From Trabulsiella odontotermitis (GTDB lineage: Bacteria > Pseudomonadota > Gammaproteobacteria > Enterobacterales > Enterobacteriaceae), in NCBI RefSeq assembly GCF_030053895.1, contig NZ_CP125781.1:310001-374000 (forward strand): a stretch of 64,000 nt of DNA, read 5' to 3'. A program made the translations under genes and the position numbers. Of this stretch, positions 43,118-54,982 are shown one piece after another (the stretch's first letter is position 1; the number at the start of each line of letters is the position of its first letter). Below the pieces are notes generated by a model. The model had not been told where the DNA came from and did no database searches. It saw only the letters and a list, made by a program, of their open reading frames with translations.

Positions 43118-43939
43118 ATGGCAGTTGTTAAATGTAAACCGACATCTCCGGGTCGTCGCCACGTCGTTAAAGTGGTAAACCCTGAGCTGCACAAGGGCAA
43201 ACCTTTTGCTCCGCTGCTGGAAAAAAACAGCAAATCCGGTGGTCGTAACAACAATGGCCGTATCACCACTCGTCATATCGGTGGTGGCCACAAGCAGGCA
43301 TACCGTATTGTTGACTTCAAACGCAACAAAGATGGTATCCCGGCAGTTGTTGAACGTCTTGAGTACGATCCGAACCGTTCCGCGAACATCGCGCTGGTTC
43401 TGTACAAAGACGGCGAACGCCGTTACATCCTGGCCCCTAAAGGCCTGAAAGCGGGCGACCAGATTCAGTCTGGCGTTGATGCTGCAATCAAAGCGGGTAA
43501 CACCCTGCCGATGCGCAATATCCCGGTTGGTTCTACCGTTCATAACGTAGAAATGAAACCAGGTAAAGGCGGTCAGCTGGCGCGTTCTGCTGGTACTTAC
43601 GTTCAGATCGTTGCACGTGATGGTGCTTATGTCACCCTGCGTCTGCGTTCTGGTGAAATGCGTAAAGTCGAAGCAGACTGCCGCGCAACTCTGGGCGAAG
43701 TTGGCAATGCTGAGCATATGCTGCGCGTTCTGGGTAAAGCAGGTGCTGCACGTTGGCGTGGTGTTCGTCCTACCGTTCGCGGTACTGCGATGAACCCGGT
43801 CGACCACCCACATGGTGGTGGTGAAGGTCGTAACTTTGGTAAGCACCCGGTAACACCGTGGGGCATTCAGACCAAAGGTAAGAAGACCCGCAGCAACAAG
43901 CGTACTGATAAATTCATCGTACGTCGCCGTAGCAAATAA
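43118..43939 (+). CDS. rplB: 50S ribosomal protein L2
   Basis: 273 residues; binds 23S rRNA near the peptidyl-transferase centre and is needed for subunit joining. The conserved NPVDHPHGGGEG segment with the essential His lies near residue 229. GGAGGAG precedes the ATG. Confidence 0.99.
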   Translation: MAVVKCKPTSPGRRHVVKVVNPELHKGKPFAPLLEKNSKSGGRNNNGRITTRHIGGGHKQAYRIVDFKRNKDGIPAVVERLEYDPNRSANIALVLYKDGERRYILAPKGLKAGDQIQSGVDAAIKAGNTLPMRNIPVGSTVHNVEMKPGKGGQLARSAGTYVQIVARDGAYVTLRLRSGEMRKVEADCRATLGEVGNAEHMLRVLGKAGAARWRGVRPTVRGTAMNPVDHPHGGGEGRNFGKHPVTPWGIQTKGKKTRSNKRTDKFIVRRRSK

Positions 43940-43955
43940 TATTAGAGGATAAGCC

Positions 43956-44234
43956 ATGCCACGTTCTCTCAAGAAAGGTCCTTTTATTGACCTGCACTTG
44001 CTGAAGAAGGTAGAGAAAGCGGTGGAAAGCGGAGACAAGAAGCCCCTGCGCACTTGGTCCCGTCGTTCAACGATCTTTCCAAACATGATCGGTTTGACCA
44101 TCGCTGTCCATAATGGTCGTCAGCACGTTCCGGTATTTGTTTCCGACGAAATGGTCGGTCACAAACTGGGTGAATTCGCACCGACTCGTACTTATCGCGG
44201 CCATGCTGCTGATAAAAAAGCGAAGAAGAAATAA
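43956..44234 (+). CDS. rpsS: 30S ribosomal protein S19
   Basis: 92 residues; lies in the 30S head next to S13 and takes part in intersubunit bridging. [19 protein letters not shown] is the family N-terminus. Sixteen bases after rplB. Confidence 0.99.
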
Positions 44235-44248
44235 GGTAGGAGGAAGAG

Positions 44249-45300
<1,052 letters not shown>

Positions 45301-45312
45301 GGAGCGTCGCTG

Positions 45313-45723
45313 ATGTTACAACCAAAGCGTACAAAATTCCGTAAAGTGCACAAAGGCCGCAACCGTGGTCTGGCGCAGGGTACGGATGTTAGCTTCGGCA
45401 CTTTCGGTCTGAAAGCTGTTGGCCGTGGTCGTCTGACTGCACGTCAGATCGAAGCAGCACGTCGTGCAATGACCCGTGCAGTGAAGCGTCAAGGTAAGAT
45501 CTGGATCCGTGTATTCCCGGACAAACCGATCACCGAGAAGCCGCTGGAAGTTCGTATGGGTAAAGGTAAAGGTAACGTGGAGTATTGGGTTGCCTTGATT
45601 CAGCCGGGTAAAGTCCTGTATGAAATGGACGGCGTACCGGAAGAGCTGGCCCGTGAAGCATTCGGCCTGGCAGCAGCGAAACTGCCGATCAAAACCACCT
45701 TTGTAACTAAGACGGTGATGTAA
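45313..45723 (+). CDS. rplP: 50S ribosomal protein L16
   Basis: 136 residues; near the A-site tRNA. The [15 protein letters not shown] segment near residue 50 includes the residues bound by some antibiotics; Arg81 hydroxylation site region ([12 protein letters not shown]) is conserved. Its stop shares a base with the rpmC start (TAATG). Confidence 0.99.
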
Positions 45724-45914
45724 TGAAAGCAAAAGAGCTGCGTGAAAAAAGCGTTGAAGAGCTGAACACTGAGCTGCTGAACCTGCTGCGCGAGCAGTTC
45801 AATCTGCGCATGCAGGCTGCAAGTGGCCAGCTGCAACAGACTCACCTGTTGAAACAGGTTCGTCGTGATGTTGCACGCGTTAAGACTTTACTGACTGAGA
45901 AGGCGGGTGCGTAA
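45723..45914 (+). CDS. rpmC: 50S ribosomal protein L29
   Basis: 63 residues; small helical hairpin protein at the tunnel exit beside L23. TAATG junctions on both sides couple it to rplP and rpsQ. Confidence 0.99.
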
Positions 45915-46168
45915 TGACCGATAAAATCCGTACTCTGCAAGGTCGCGTTGTGAGTGACAAAATGGAGAAATCCATTGTTGTTGCCATCGAGCGTTTTGTG
46001 AAACACCCGATCTACGGTAAATTCATCAAACGTACGACCAAACTGCACGTACATGACGAGAACAACGAAAGCGGTATCGGTGACGTGGTTGAAATCCGCG
46101 AATGCCGTCCGCTGTCCAAGACTAAGTCCTGGACTCTGGTTCGCGTTGTAGAGAAAGCGGTTCTGTAA
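45914..46168 (+). CDS. rpsQ: 30S ribosomal protein S17
   Basis: 84 residues; primary 16S rRNA-binding OB-fold protein. Last gene of the S10 operon; a terminator follows 24 bases after its stop. Confidence 0.99.
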   Translation: MTDKIRTLQGRVVSDKMEKSIVVAIERFVKHPIYGKFIKRTTKLHVHDENNESGIGDVVEIRECRPLSKTKSWTLVRVVEKAVL

Positions 46169-46192
46169 TACAGTACGCAATCTCGATACGGA

Positions 46193-46224
46193 TAAACGGC
46201 TCAGCGATGAGCCGTTTATTTTTT
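46193..46224 (+). terminator. S10 operon terminator
   Basis: Perfect 11-bp stem TAAACGGCTCA/TGAGCCGTTTA with GCGA loop (46193-46218) followed by six T bases. Confidence 0.95.
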
Positions 46225-46245
46225 CTACCCTTATCCTGAGAGCGG

Positions 46246-46254
46246 TGTTATAAT
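46246..46254 (+). promoter_or_regulatory. spc operon promoter (extended -10)
   Basis: TGTTATAAT contains an extended TG and a consensus TATAAT at 46249-46254. The -35 region is poor (TACCCT, 17 bases upstream), so the extended -10 should carry the promoter. GC-rich bases follow, as for other growth-rate-controlled promoters. Start about 73 bases before rplN. Confidence 0.8.
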
Positions 46255-46334
46255 GCTGCGCCCTCGATATGGGGCTTTTTTAACGACCCTAATTTTGGGG
46301 TCTCAGTAGTAGTTGACATTAGCGGAGCACTGAA

Positions 46335-46706
46335 ATGATCCAAGAACAGACTATGCTGAACGTCGCCGACAACTCCGGTGCGCGTCGCGTAATGTGTATC
46401 AAGGTTCTGGGTGGCTCGCACCGTCGCTACGCAGGCGTAGGCGACATCATCAAGATCACCATCAAAGAAGCAATTCCGCGTGGTAAGGTCAAAAAAGGTG
46501 ATGTGCTGAAGGCGGTAGTGGTGCGCACCAAGAAGGGTGTTCGTCGCCCTGACGGTTCTGTCGTTCGCTTCGATGGTAATGCTTGTGTTCTTCTGAACAA
46601 TAACAGCGAGCAGCCTATCGGTACGCGTATTTTTGGGCCGGTAACTCGTGAACTTCGTTCTGAGAAGTTTATGAAAATCATCTCTCTGGCACCAGAAGTA
46701 CTCTAA
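46335..46706 (+). CDS. rplN: 50S ribosomal protein L14
   Basis: 123 residues; beta-barrel protein at the subunit interface where silencing factor RsfS binds. First gene of the spc operon. Confidence 0.99.
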   Translation: MIQEQTMLNVADNSGARRVMCIKVLGGSHRRYAGVGDIIKITIKEAIPRGKVKKGDVLKAVVVRTKKGVRRPDGSVVRFDGNACVLLNNNSEQPIGTRIFGPVTRELRSEKFMKIISLAPEVL

Positions 46707-46716
46707 GGAGCGAATC

Positions 46717-47031
46717 ATGGCAGCGAAAATCCGTCGTGATGACGAAGTTATCGTGTTAACCGGTAAAGATAAAGGTAAGCGCGGTAAAGTTAAGAATGTT
46801 CTGTCTTCCGGCAAGATCATTGTTGAAGGTATCAACCTGGTTAAGAAACATCAGAAGCCGGTTCCGGCCCTGAACCAACCGGGTGGCATCGTTGAAAAAG
46901 AAGCTGCTATTCAGGTTTCTAACGTTGCAATCTTCAATACGGCAACCGGTAAGGCTGACCGTGTAGGCTTTAGATTCGAAGACGGTAAAAAAGTCCGTTT
47001 CTTCAAGTCTAATAGCGAAACTATCAAGTAA
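46717..47031 (+). CDS. rplX: 50S ribosomal protein L24
   Basis: 104 residues; assembly-initiating protein with KOW motif (VIVLTGKDKGKRGKV, residues about 11-25). Ten bases after rplN. Confidence 0.99.
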   Translation: MAAKIRRDDEVIVLTGKDKGKRGKVKNVLSSGKIIVEGINLVKKHQKPVPALNQPGGIVEKEAAIQVSNVAIFNTATGKADRVGFRFEDGKKVRFFKSNSETIK

Positions 47032-47045
47032 TTTGGAGTAGTACG

Positions 47046-47585
47046 ATGGCGAAACTGCATGATTACTACAAAGACGAAGTAGTTAAGAAACTCATGACTG
47101 AGTTTAACTACAATTCTGTCATGCAAGTCCCTCGGGTCGAGAAGATCACCCTGAATATGGGTGTTGGTGAAGCGATCGCTGACAAGAAACTGCTGGATAA
47201 CGCAGCAGCTGACCTGGCAGCAATCTCCGGTCAAAAACCGCTGATCACCAAAGCACGCAAATCTGTTGCAGGCTTCAAAATCCGTCAGGGCTATCCGATC
47301 GGCTGTAAAGTAACTCTGCGTGGCGAACGCATGTGGGAGTTCTTTGAGCGCCTGATCACTATTGCTGTACCGCGTATTCGTGACTTCCGTGGCCTGTCTA
47401 CGAAGTCTTTCGATGGTCGTGGTAACTACAGCATGGGTGTCCGTGAGCAGATCATCTTCCCAGAAATCGACTATGACAAAGTCGACCGCGTTCGTGGTTT
47501 GGATATTACCATTACCACTACTGCGACTTCTGACGAAGAAGGCCGTGCTCTGCTGGCTGCCTTTGACTTCCCGTTCCGCAAGTAA
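47046..47585 (+). CDS. rplE: 50S ribosomal protein L5
   Basis: 179 residues; binds 5S rRNA and contacts S13 and P-site tRNA. In E. coli the start region of rplE mRNA is the S8 binding site for feedback control of the spc operon; the short spacer (14 bases) and start sequence are conserved here, so the same control is expected. Confidence 0.99.
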   Translation: MAKLHDYYKDEVVKKLMTEFNYNSVMQVPRVEKITLNMGVGEAIADKKLLDNAAADLAAISGQKPLITKARKSVAGFKIRQGYPIGCKVTLRGERMWEFFERLITIAVPRIRDFRGLSTKSFDGRGNYSMGVREQIIFPEIDYDKVDRVRGLDITITTTATSDEEGRALLAAFDFPFRK

Positions 47586-47599
47586 GGTAGGGTTACTGA

Positions 47600-47905
47600 A
47601 TGGCTAAGCAATCAATGAAAGCACGCGAAGTAAAACGCGTAGCTTTAGCTGATAAATACTTCGCGAAACGCGCTGAACTGAAAGCGATCATCTCTGATGT
47701 GAACGCTTCCGACGAAGATCGTTGGAATGCAGTTCTCAAGCTGCAGACTCTGCCGCGTGATTCCAGCCCGTCTCGTCAGCGTAATCGCTGCCGTCAAACA
47801 GGTCGTCCGCATGGTTTCCTGCGGAAGTTCGGGTTGAGCCGTATCAAGGTCCGTGAAGCCGCTATGTGCGGTGAAATCCCGGGTCTGAAAAAGGCTAGCT
47901 GGTAA
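47600..47905 (+). CDS. rpsN: 30S ribosomal protein S14 (zinc-free form)
   Basis: 101 residues; the long form without the C-x2-C zinc ribbon of the short S14 type, normal for enterics. RQRNRCRQTGRPHGFLRKFGLSR lies near the C-terminus (residues about 61-83). Confidence 0.99.
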   Translation: MAKQSMKAREVKRVALADKYFAKRAELKAIISDVNASDEDRWNAVLKLQTLPRDSSPSRQRNRCRQTGRPHGFLRKFGLSRIKVREAAMCGEIPGLKKASW

Positions 47906-47938
47906 TTGTCACCAATTGAATCACGGGAGTAAAGACAG

Positions 47939-48331
47939 ATGAGCATGCAAGATCCGATCGCGGATATGCTGACCCGTATCCGTAACGGTCAGGCCGCGAA
48001 CAAAGCTGCGGTCACCATGCCTTCCTCCAAGCTGAAAGTGGCAATCGCCAACGTGCTGAAGGAAGAAGGTTTTATCGAAGATTTTAAAGTTGAAGGCGAC
48101 ACCAAGCCGGAACTGGAAGTGACTCTTAAGTACTTCCAGGGGAAAGCTGTTGTAGAAAGCATTCAGCGTGTCAGCCGCCCAGGTCTGCGCATCTATAAAA
48201 GAAAAGATGAGCTGCCGAAAGTTATGGCGGGTCTGGGTATCGCGGTTGTTTCTACCTCTAAAGGTGTTATGACTGATCGTGCAGCGCGCCAGGCTGGTCT
48301 TGGTGGCGAAATTATCTGCTACGTAGCCTAA
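47939..48331 (+). CDS. rpsH: 30S ribosomal protein S8, spc operon repressor
   Basis: 130 residues; core 16S rRNA-binding protein that also represses translation of the spc operon at rplE when in excess. GGGAG precedes the ATG. Confidence 0.99.
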   Translation: MSMQDPIADMLTRIRNGQAANKAAVTMPSSKLKVAIANVLKEEGFIEDFKVEGDTKPELEVTLKYFQGKAVVESIQRVSRPGLRIYKRKDELPKVMAGLGIAVVSTSKGVMTDRAARQAGLGGEIICYVA

Positions 48332-48343
48332 TCGGAGGAAAAA

Positions 48344-48877
48344 ATGTCTCGTGTTGCTAAAGCACCGGTCGTTGTTCCTGCCGGCGTTGATGTAAAAATC
48401 AACGGTCAGGTTATTACGATCAAAGGTAAAAACGGCGAGCTGACTCGTACTCTCAACGATGCTGTTGAAGTTAAACATGCAGATAATGCACTGACCTTCG
48501 GTCCGCGTGATGGTTACGCAGATGGTTGGGCTCAGGCTGGTACCGCGCGTGCCCTGCTGAACTCAATGGTTGTCGGTGTTACCGAAGGCTTCACTAAGAA
48601 GCTGCAGCTGGTTGGTGTAGGTTATCGTGCAGCGGTTAAAGGCAATGTTGTTAACCTGGCTCTGGGTTTCTCCCATCCGGTTGATCATCAGCTGCCGGCC
48701 GGCATCACTGCAGAATGTCCGTCTCAGACTGAAATCGTGCTGAAAGGCGCTGATAAGCAGATGATCGGCCAGGTTGCAGCAGATCTGCGCGCCTACCGTC
48801 GTCCTGAGCCTTACAAAGGCAAGGGTGTTCGTTACGCCGACGAAGTCGTGCGTACCAAAGAGGCTAAGAAGAAGTAA
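48344..48877 (+). CDS. rplF: 50S ribosomal protein L6
   Basis: 177 residues; two similar RNA-binding domains near the factor-binding site. Ends in the family signature RRPEPYKGKGVRYADE near residue 152 and a Lys-rich tail. Twelve bases after rpsH. Confidence 0.99.
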   Translation: MSRVAKAPVVVPAGVDVKINGQVITIKGKNGELTRTLNDAVEVKHADNALTFGPRDGYADGWAQAGTARALLNSMVVGVTEGFTKKLQLVGVGYRAAVKGNVVNLALGFSHPVDHQLPAGITAECPSQTEIVLKGADKQMIGQVAADLRAYRRPEPYKGKGVRYADEVVRTKEAKKK

Positions 48878-48886
48878 GGTAACACT

Positions 48887-49240
48887 ATGGATAAGAAATC
48901 TGCTCGTATCCGTCGTGCGACCCGCGCACGCCGCAAGCTCCAGGAGCTGGGTGCAACTCGCCTGGTGGTACATCGTACCCCGCGTCACATTTACGCACAG
49001 GTCATTGCATCGAACGGTTCTGAAGTTCTGGTAGCTGCTTCTACTGTAGAAAAAGCTATCGCTGAACAACTGAAGTACACCGGTAACAAAGACGCTGCAG
49101 CAGCTGTGGGTAAAGCTGTCGCTGAACGCGCTCTGGAAAAAGGGATCAAAGATGTTTCCTTTGACCGTTCCGGGTTCCAATATCATGGTCGTGTCCAGGC
49201 ACTGGCAGATGCTGCCCGTGAAGCTGGCCTTCAGTTCTAA
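48887..49240 (+). CDS. rplR: 50S ribosomal protein L18
   Basis: 117 residues; carries 5S rRNA into the large subunit with L5 and L25. Arg-rich N-terminus (ARIRRATRARRK). Nine bases after rplF. Confidence 0.99.
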   Translation: MDKKSARIRRATRARRKLQELGATRLVVHRTPRHIYAQVIASNGSEVLVAASTVEKAIAEQLKYTGNKDAAAAVGKAVAERALEKGIKDVSFDRSGFQYHGRVQALADAAREAGLQF

Positions 49241-49254
49241 GGTAGAGGTGTAAG

Positions 49255-49755
49255 ATGGCTCACATCGAAAAACAAGCTGGCGAACTGCAGGAAAAGCTGA
49301 TCGCGGTAAACCGCGTATCTAAAACCGTTAAAGGTGGTCGTATTTTCTCCTTCACAGCTCTGACTGTAGTGGGTGATGGTAACGGTCGCGTTGGTTTTGG
49401 TTACGGTAAAGCACGCGAAGTTCCGGCAGCGATCCAGAAAGCGATGGAAAAAGCCCGTCGCAATATGATTAACGTCGCGCTGAACCACGGCACCCTGCAG
49501 CACCCGGTTAAGGGTACTCACACGGGTTCTCGTGTATTCATGCAGCCGGCTTCCGAAGGTACCGGCATCATCGCCGGTGGTGCAATGCGCGCCGTTCTGG
49601 AAGTCGCTGGAGTTCGTAACGTTCTGGCTAAAGCGTATGGTTCCACCAACCCGATTAACGTGGTTCGTGCAACTATCGATGGCCTGGAAAATATGAATTC
49701 TCCAGAAATGGTCGCTGCCAAGCGTGGTAAATCCGTTGAAGAAATTCTGGGGTAA
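49255..49755 (+). CDS. rpsE: 30S ribosomal protein S5
   Basis: 166 residues, one fewer than E. coli, ending at ILG instead of ILGK. Lines the mRNA entry; the loop at residues about 20-30 (SKTVKGGRIF), where spectinomycin resistance changes map, is wild type. Confidence 0.99.
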   Translation: MAHIEKQAGELQEKLIAVNRVSKTVKGGRIFSFTALTVVGDGNGRVGFGYGKAREVPAAIQKAMEKARRNMINVALNHGTLQHPVKGTHTGSRVFMQPASEGTGIIAGGAMRAVLEVAGVRNVLAKAYGSTNPINVVRATIDGLENMNSPEMVAAKRGKSVEEILG

Positions 49756-49761
49756 TTGACC

Positions 49762-49941
49762 ATGGCAAAGACTATTAAAATCACTCAAACCCGCAGTGCA
49801 ATCGGTCGTCTGCCGAAACACAAGGCAACGCTGCTTGGCCTGGGTCTGCGTCGTATTGGTCATACTGTAGAACGTGAGGATACTCCTGCCGTTCGTGGTA
49901 TGGTCAACGCGGTTTCCTTCATGGTTAAAGTTGAGGAGTAA
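49762..49941 (+). CDS. rpmD: 50S ribosomal protein L30
   Basis: 59 residues; small 23S rRNA-binding protein. The ATG at 49762 ([12 protein letters not shown]) is the conserved start; an in-frame TTG at 49756 is not used. Follows rpsE by 6 bases. Confidence 0.98.
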
Positions 49942-49944
49942 GAG

Positions 49945-50379
49945 ATGCGTTTAAATACTCTGTCTCCGGCCGAAGGCTCCAAAAAGGCGGGTAAACGCCT
50001 GGGTCGTGGTATCGGTTCTGGCCTCGGTAAAACCGGTGGTCGTGGTCACAAAGGTCAGAAGTCTCGTTCTGGCGGTGGCGTACGTCGCGGTTTCGAGGGT
50101 GGTCAGATGCCTCTGTACCGTCGTCTGCCGAAATTCGGTTTCACTTCACGTAAAGCAATGATTACGGCAGAGATTCGTCTGTCCGATCTGGCTAAAGTAG
50201 AAGGCGACGTAGTTGACCTGAACACGCTGAAAGCGGCTAACATTATCGGCATCCAGATCGAGTTCGCGAAAGTGATCCTGGCTGGTGAAGTATCTCGTCC
50301 GGTAACTGTTCGTGGCCTGCGTGTTACTAAAGGCGCTCGTGCTGCTATCGAAGCTGCTGGCGGTAAAATTGAGGAATAA
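49945..50379 (+). CDS. rplO: 50S ribosomal protein L15
   Basis: 144 residues; late-assembly protein with Gly/Arg-rich N-terminal extension (GRGIGSGLGKTGGRGHKGQK). Three bases after rpmD; secY follows 7 bases later. Confidence 0.99.
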   Translation: MRLNTLSPAEGSKKAGKRLGRGIGSGLGKTGGRGHKGQKSRSGGGVRRGFEGGQMPLYRRLPKFGFTSRKAMITAEIRLSDLAKVEGDVVDLNTLKAANIIGIQIEFAKVILAGEVSRPVTVRGLRVTKGARAAIEAAGGKIEE

Positions 50380-50386
50380 GTAGCAG

Positions 50387-51866
<1,480 letters not shown>

Positions 51867-51885
51867 TTTATTTCGCATATTTTTC

Positions 51886-51914
51886 TTGCAAAGTTGGGTT
51901 GAGCTGGCTAGATT
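51886..51914 (+). promoter_or_regulatory. alpha operon promoter
   Basis: TTGCAA (51886-51891), 17-base spacer, TAGATT (51909-51914). An inverted repeat GCTGGCTA-GAT-TAGCCAGC (51903-51921) overlaps the -10 box; it could also act as a weak terminator for the spc operon. Confidence 0.7.
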
Positions 51915-51937
51915 AGCCAGCCAATCTTTTGTATGTC

Positions 51938-52020
51938 TGTGCGTTTCCATTTGAGTATCCTGAAAACGGGCTTTTCAGCATGGAACGTGCAATTCAAATA
52001 ATAGGAGTGCATAGTGGCCC
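51938..52020 (+). promoter_or_regulatory. alpha operon leader, S4-binding pseudoknot
   Basis: The leader from TGTGCGTTTCCATTTGAG to the rpsM start is almost the same as the E. coli alpha mRNA leader, where S4 binds a double pseudoknot and traps the ribosome at the GTG start of rpsM. Complementary parts (GAAAA/TTTTC and TTCCAT/ATGGAA) can be seen. Confidence 0.85.
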
Positions 52021-52370
52021 GTATAGCAGGCATTAACATTCCTGATCACAAACATACCGTAATCGCTTTAACTGCAATTTTCGGTATCGGCAAGACCCGT
52101 TCTAAGGCCATTTGTGCCTCAGCGGGAATCGCTGAACATGTTAAGATCAGTGAGCTGTCTGAAGAACAGATCGATACGTTGCGCGACGAAGTAGGTAAAT
52201 TCGTCGTTGAAGGTGATCTGCGTCGTGAAATCACCCTGAGCATCAAGCGTCTGATGGACCTTGGTTGCTACCGTGGTTTGCGTCATCGTCGTGGTCTCCC
52301 GGTTCGCGGTCAGCGTACCAAGACCAACGCACGTACCCGTAAGGGTCCGCGCAAACCGATCAAGAAATAA
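52014..52370 (+). CDS. rpsM: 30S ribosomal protein S13
   Basis: 118 residues; contacts P-site tRNA and L5. The GTG start, next to AGGAG, is part of the S4-controlled pseudoknot. Lys/Arg-rich tail reaches the P site. Confidence 0.99.
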   Translation: MARIAGINIPDHKHTVIALTAIFGIGKTRSKAICASAGIAEHVKISELSEEQIDTLRDEVGKFVVEGDLRREITLSIKRLMDLGCYRGLRHRRGLPVRGQRTKTNARTRKGPRKPIKK

Positions 52371-52386
52371 TCGGGGTGATTGAATA

Positions 52387-52776
52387 ATGGCAAAGGCACC
52401 AATTCGTGCACGTAAACGTGTAAGAAAACAAGTCTCTGACGGCGTGGCTCATATCCATGCTTCTTTCAACAACACCATCGTTACTATTACTGATCGTCAG
52501 GGTAACGCTTTGGGTTGGGCAACAGCCGGTGGTTCCGGTTTCCGTGGTTCACGCAAATCCACTCCGTTTGCAGCTCAGGTTGCAGCAGAGCGTTGCGCTG
52601 AAGCCGTAAAAGAATACGGCATCAAGAATCTGGAAGTTATGGTCAAGGGACCGGGTCCGGGTCGCGAATCTACTATTCGTGCTCTGAACGCCGCTGGTTT
52701 CCGCATCACTAATATTACTGATGTGACTCCGATCCCTCACAACGGTTGTCGTCCGCCGAAAAAACGTCGCGTATAA
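52387..52776 (+). CDS. rpsK: 30S ribosomal protein S11
   Basis: 129 residues; forms the platform at the mRNA exit with S7 and S18. Family signature AALNAAGF-like segment ([18 protein letters not shown]) near residue 96. Ends KKRRV. Confidence 0.99.
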
Positions 52777-52810
52777 CGCGGTCGTTTTCTAGGATTGTTG
52801 GAGAAAGAAA

Positions 52811-53431
52811 ATGGCAAGATATTTGGGTCCTAAGCTCAAGCTGAGCCGTCGCGAGGGCACAGACCTCTTCCTGAAGTCTGGCGTTCGCGCGATCGATACC
52901 AAGTGTAAAATTGAACAAGCTCCTGGCCAGCACGGTGCGCGTAAACCGCGTCTGTCTGACTATGGTGTGCAGTTGCGTGAAAAGCAAAAAGTTCGCCGTA
53001 TCTACGGTGTGCTGGAGCGTCAGTTCCGTAACTATTATAAAGAAGCAGCACGTCTGAAAGGCAACACTGGTGAAAACCTGTTGGCTCTGCTGGAAGGTCG
53101 TCTGGACAACGTTGTATACCGTATGGGCTTCGGCGCCACTCGTGCAGAAGCACGCCAGCTGGTTAGCCATAAGGCTATCATGGTAAACGGTCGTGTTGTT
53201 AACATCGCTTCTTATCAGGTTAAAGCGAATGACGTTGTTAGCATTCGTGAGAAAGCGAAAAAGCAGTCTCGCGTGAAAGCCGCTCTGGAGCTGGCTGAGC
53301 AGCGTGAAAAGCCAACCTGGCTGGAAGTTGATGCTGGCAAGATGGAAGGTACGTTCAAGCGTCAGCCGGAACGTTCTGATCTGTCTGCGGACATTAACGA
53401 ACACCTGATCGTCGAGCTTTACTCCAAGTAA
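52811..53431 (+). CDS. rpsD: 30S ribosomal protein S4, alpha operon repressor
   Basis: 206 residues; first 16S rRNA-binding protein, also repressor of the alpha operon. Central S4 domain (MGFGATRAEARQLVSHKAIMVNG) near residues 101-123. Classical accuracy (ram) changes are not apparent. Confidence 0.99.
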   Translation: MARYLGPKLKLSRREGTDLFLKSGVRAIDTKCKIEQAPGQHGARKPRLSDYGVQLREKQKVRRIYGVLERQFRNYYKEAARLKGNTGENLLALLEGRLDNVVYRMGFGATRAEARQLVSHKAIMVNGRVVNIASYQVKANDVVSIREKAKKQSRVKAALELAEQREKPTWLEVDAGKMEGTFKRQPERSDLSADINEHLIVELYSK

Positions 53432-53456
53432 AGCTTAGTACCAAAGAGAGGACACA

Positions 53457-54446
53457 ATGCAGGGTTCTGTGACAGAGTTTCTAAAACCGCGCCTGGTAGA
53501 TATCGAGCAAGTGAGTTCGACGCACGCCAAGGTGACCCTTGAGCCTTTAGAGCGTGGCTTTGGCCATACTCTGGGTAACGCACTGCGCCGTATTCTGCTT
53601 TCATCAATGCCGGGTTGCGCGGTGACCGAGGTTGAGATTGATGGTGTACTGCACGAGTACAGCACCAAAGAAGGCGTTCAGGAAGATATCCTGGAAATCC
53701 TGCTCAACCTGAAAGGGCTGGCGGTGAAAGTTCATGGTAAAGATGAAGTTATTCTTACTTTGAATAAATCTGGCATTGGCCCTGTGACCGCAGCCGACAT
53801 TACCCACGACGGTGATGTCGAAATCGTCAAGCCTCAGCACGTTATCTGCCACCTGACCGATGAAAACGCATCTATTAGCATGCGCATCAAAGTTCAGCGC
53901 GGTCGTGGTTATGTGCCGGCGTCTGCCCGAATTCATTCGGAAGAAGATGAGCGCCCGATCGGACGTCTGCTGGTCGACGCCTGCTACAGCCCTGTAGAGC
54001 GTATTGCCTACAATGTTGAAGCAGCGCGTGTAGAACAGCGCACCGACCTGGACAAGCTGGTCATCGAAATGGAAACCAACGGTACAATCGATCCTGAAGA
54101 GGCGATTCGTCGTGCGGCGACCATCCTGGCTGAACAACTTGAAGCTTTCGTTGATTTACGTGATGTACGTCAGCCGGAAGTTAAAGAAGAGAAACCAGAA
54201 TTCGATCCGATCCTGCTGCGCCCTGTTGACGATCTGGAATTGACTGTCCGCTCTGCTAACTGCCTCAAGGCAGAAGCTATCCACTATATCGGTGATCTGG
54301 TACAGCGTACCGAGGTTGAGTTGCTGAAAACGCCGAACCTGGGTAAAAAATCTCTTACTGAGATTAAAGACGTGCTGGCCTCCCGTGGTCTGTCTCTGGG
54401 CATGCGCCTGGAAAACTGGCCACCGGCAAGCATTGCTGACGAGTAA
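53457..54446 (+). CDS. rpoA: RNA polymerase alpha subunit
   Basis: 329 residues. The N-terminal domain (1-235) dimerises and assembles polymerase; after a linker, the C-terminal domain (250-329) binds UP elements and activators, with Arg265 in [17 protein letters not shown]. Essentially identical to E. coli. GAGAGG precedes the ATG. Confidence 0.99.
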
Positions 54447-54486
54447 CCGGATCACAGGTTAAGGTTTTACTGAGAAGGATAAGGTC

Positions 54487-54873
54487 ATGCGCCATCGTAA
54501 GAGTGGTCGTCAACTGAACCGCAACAGCAGCCATCGCCAGGCTATGTTCCGCAACATGGCAGGTTCGCTGGTTCGTCATGAGATCATCAAGACGACCCTG
54601 CCGAAAGCGAAAGAACTGCGTCGCGTAGTTGAGCCGCTGATTACTCTTGCCAAGACTGATAGCGTAGCTAATCGTCGTCTGGCATTCGCCCGCACTCGTG
54701 ATAACGAGATCGTGGCAAAACTGTTTAACGAGCTGGGCCCGCGTTTCGCGAGCCGTGCCGGTGGTTACACTCGCATTCTGAAGTGTGGCTTCCGTGCTGG
54801 TGACAACGCTCCGATGGCTTACATCGAGCTGGTTGATCGCGCCGAGCCGAAAGCAGAAGCTGCTGCAGAGTAA
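54487..54873 (+). CDS. rplQ: 50S ribosomal protein L17
   Basis: 128 residues, one more than E. coli because of the Ala/Glu-rich end ([10 protein letters not shown]). Lies near the tunnel exit. Last gene of the alpha operon. Confidence 0.99.
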
Positions 54874-54890
54874 TCTGTAGTAACGTAGAA

Positions 54891-54914
54891 AAACCCGCTT
54901 CGGCGGGTTTTTTT
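54891..54914 (+). terminator. alpha operon terminator
   Basis: ACCCGC, TTCG loop, GCGGGT (54893-54908), flanked by A bases and followed by a T-tract to 54914, 18 bases after the rplQ stop. Confidence 0.95.
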
Positions 54915-54982
54915 ATATCCTCCACACCCCCATCTCTCTACAATATCTATACACTCTTTGTTCAATCCCCTGGAGACAACGC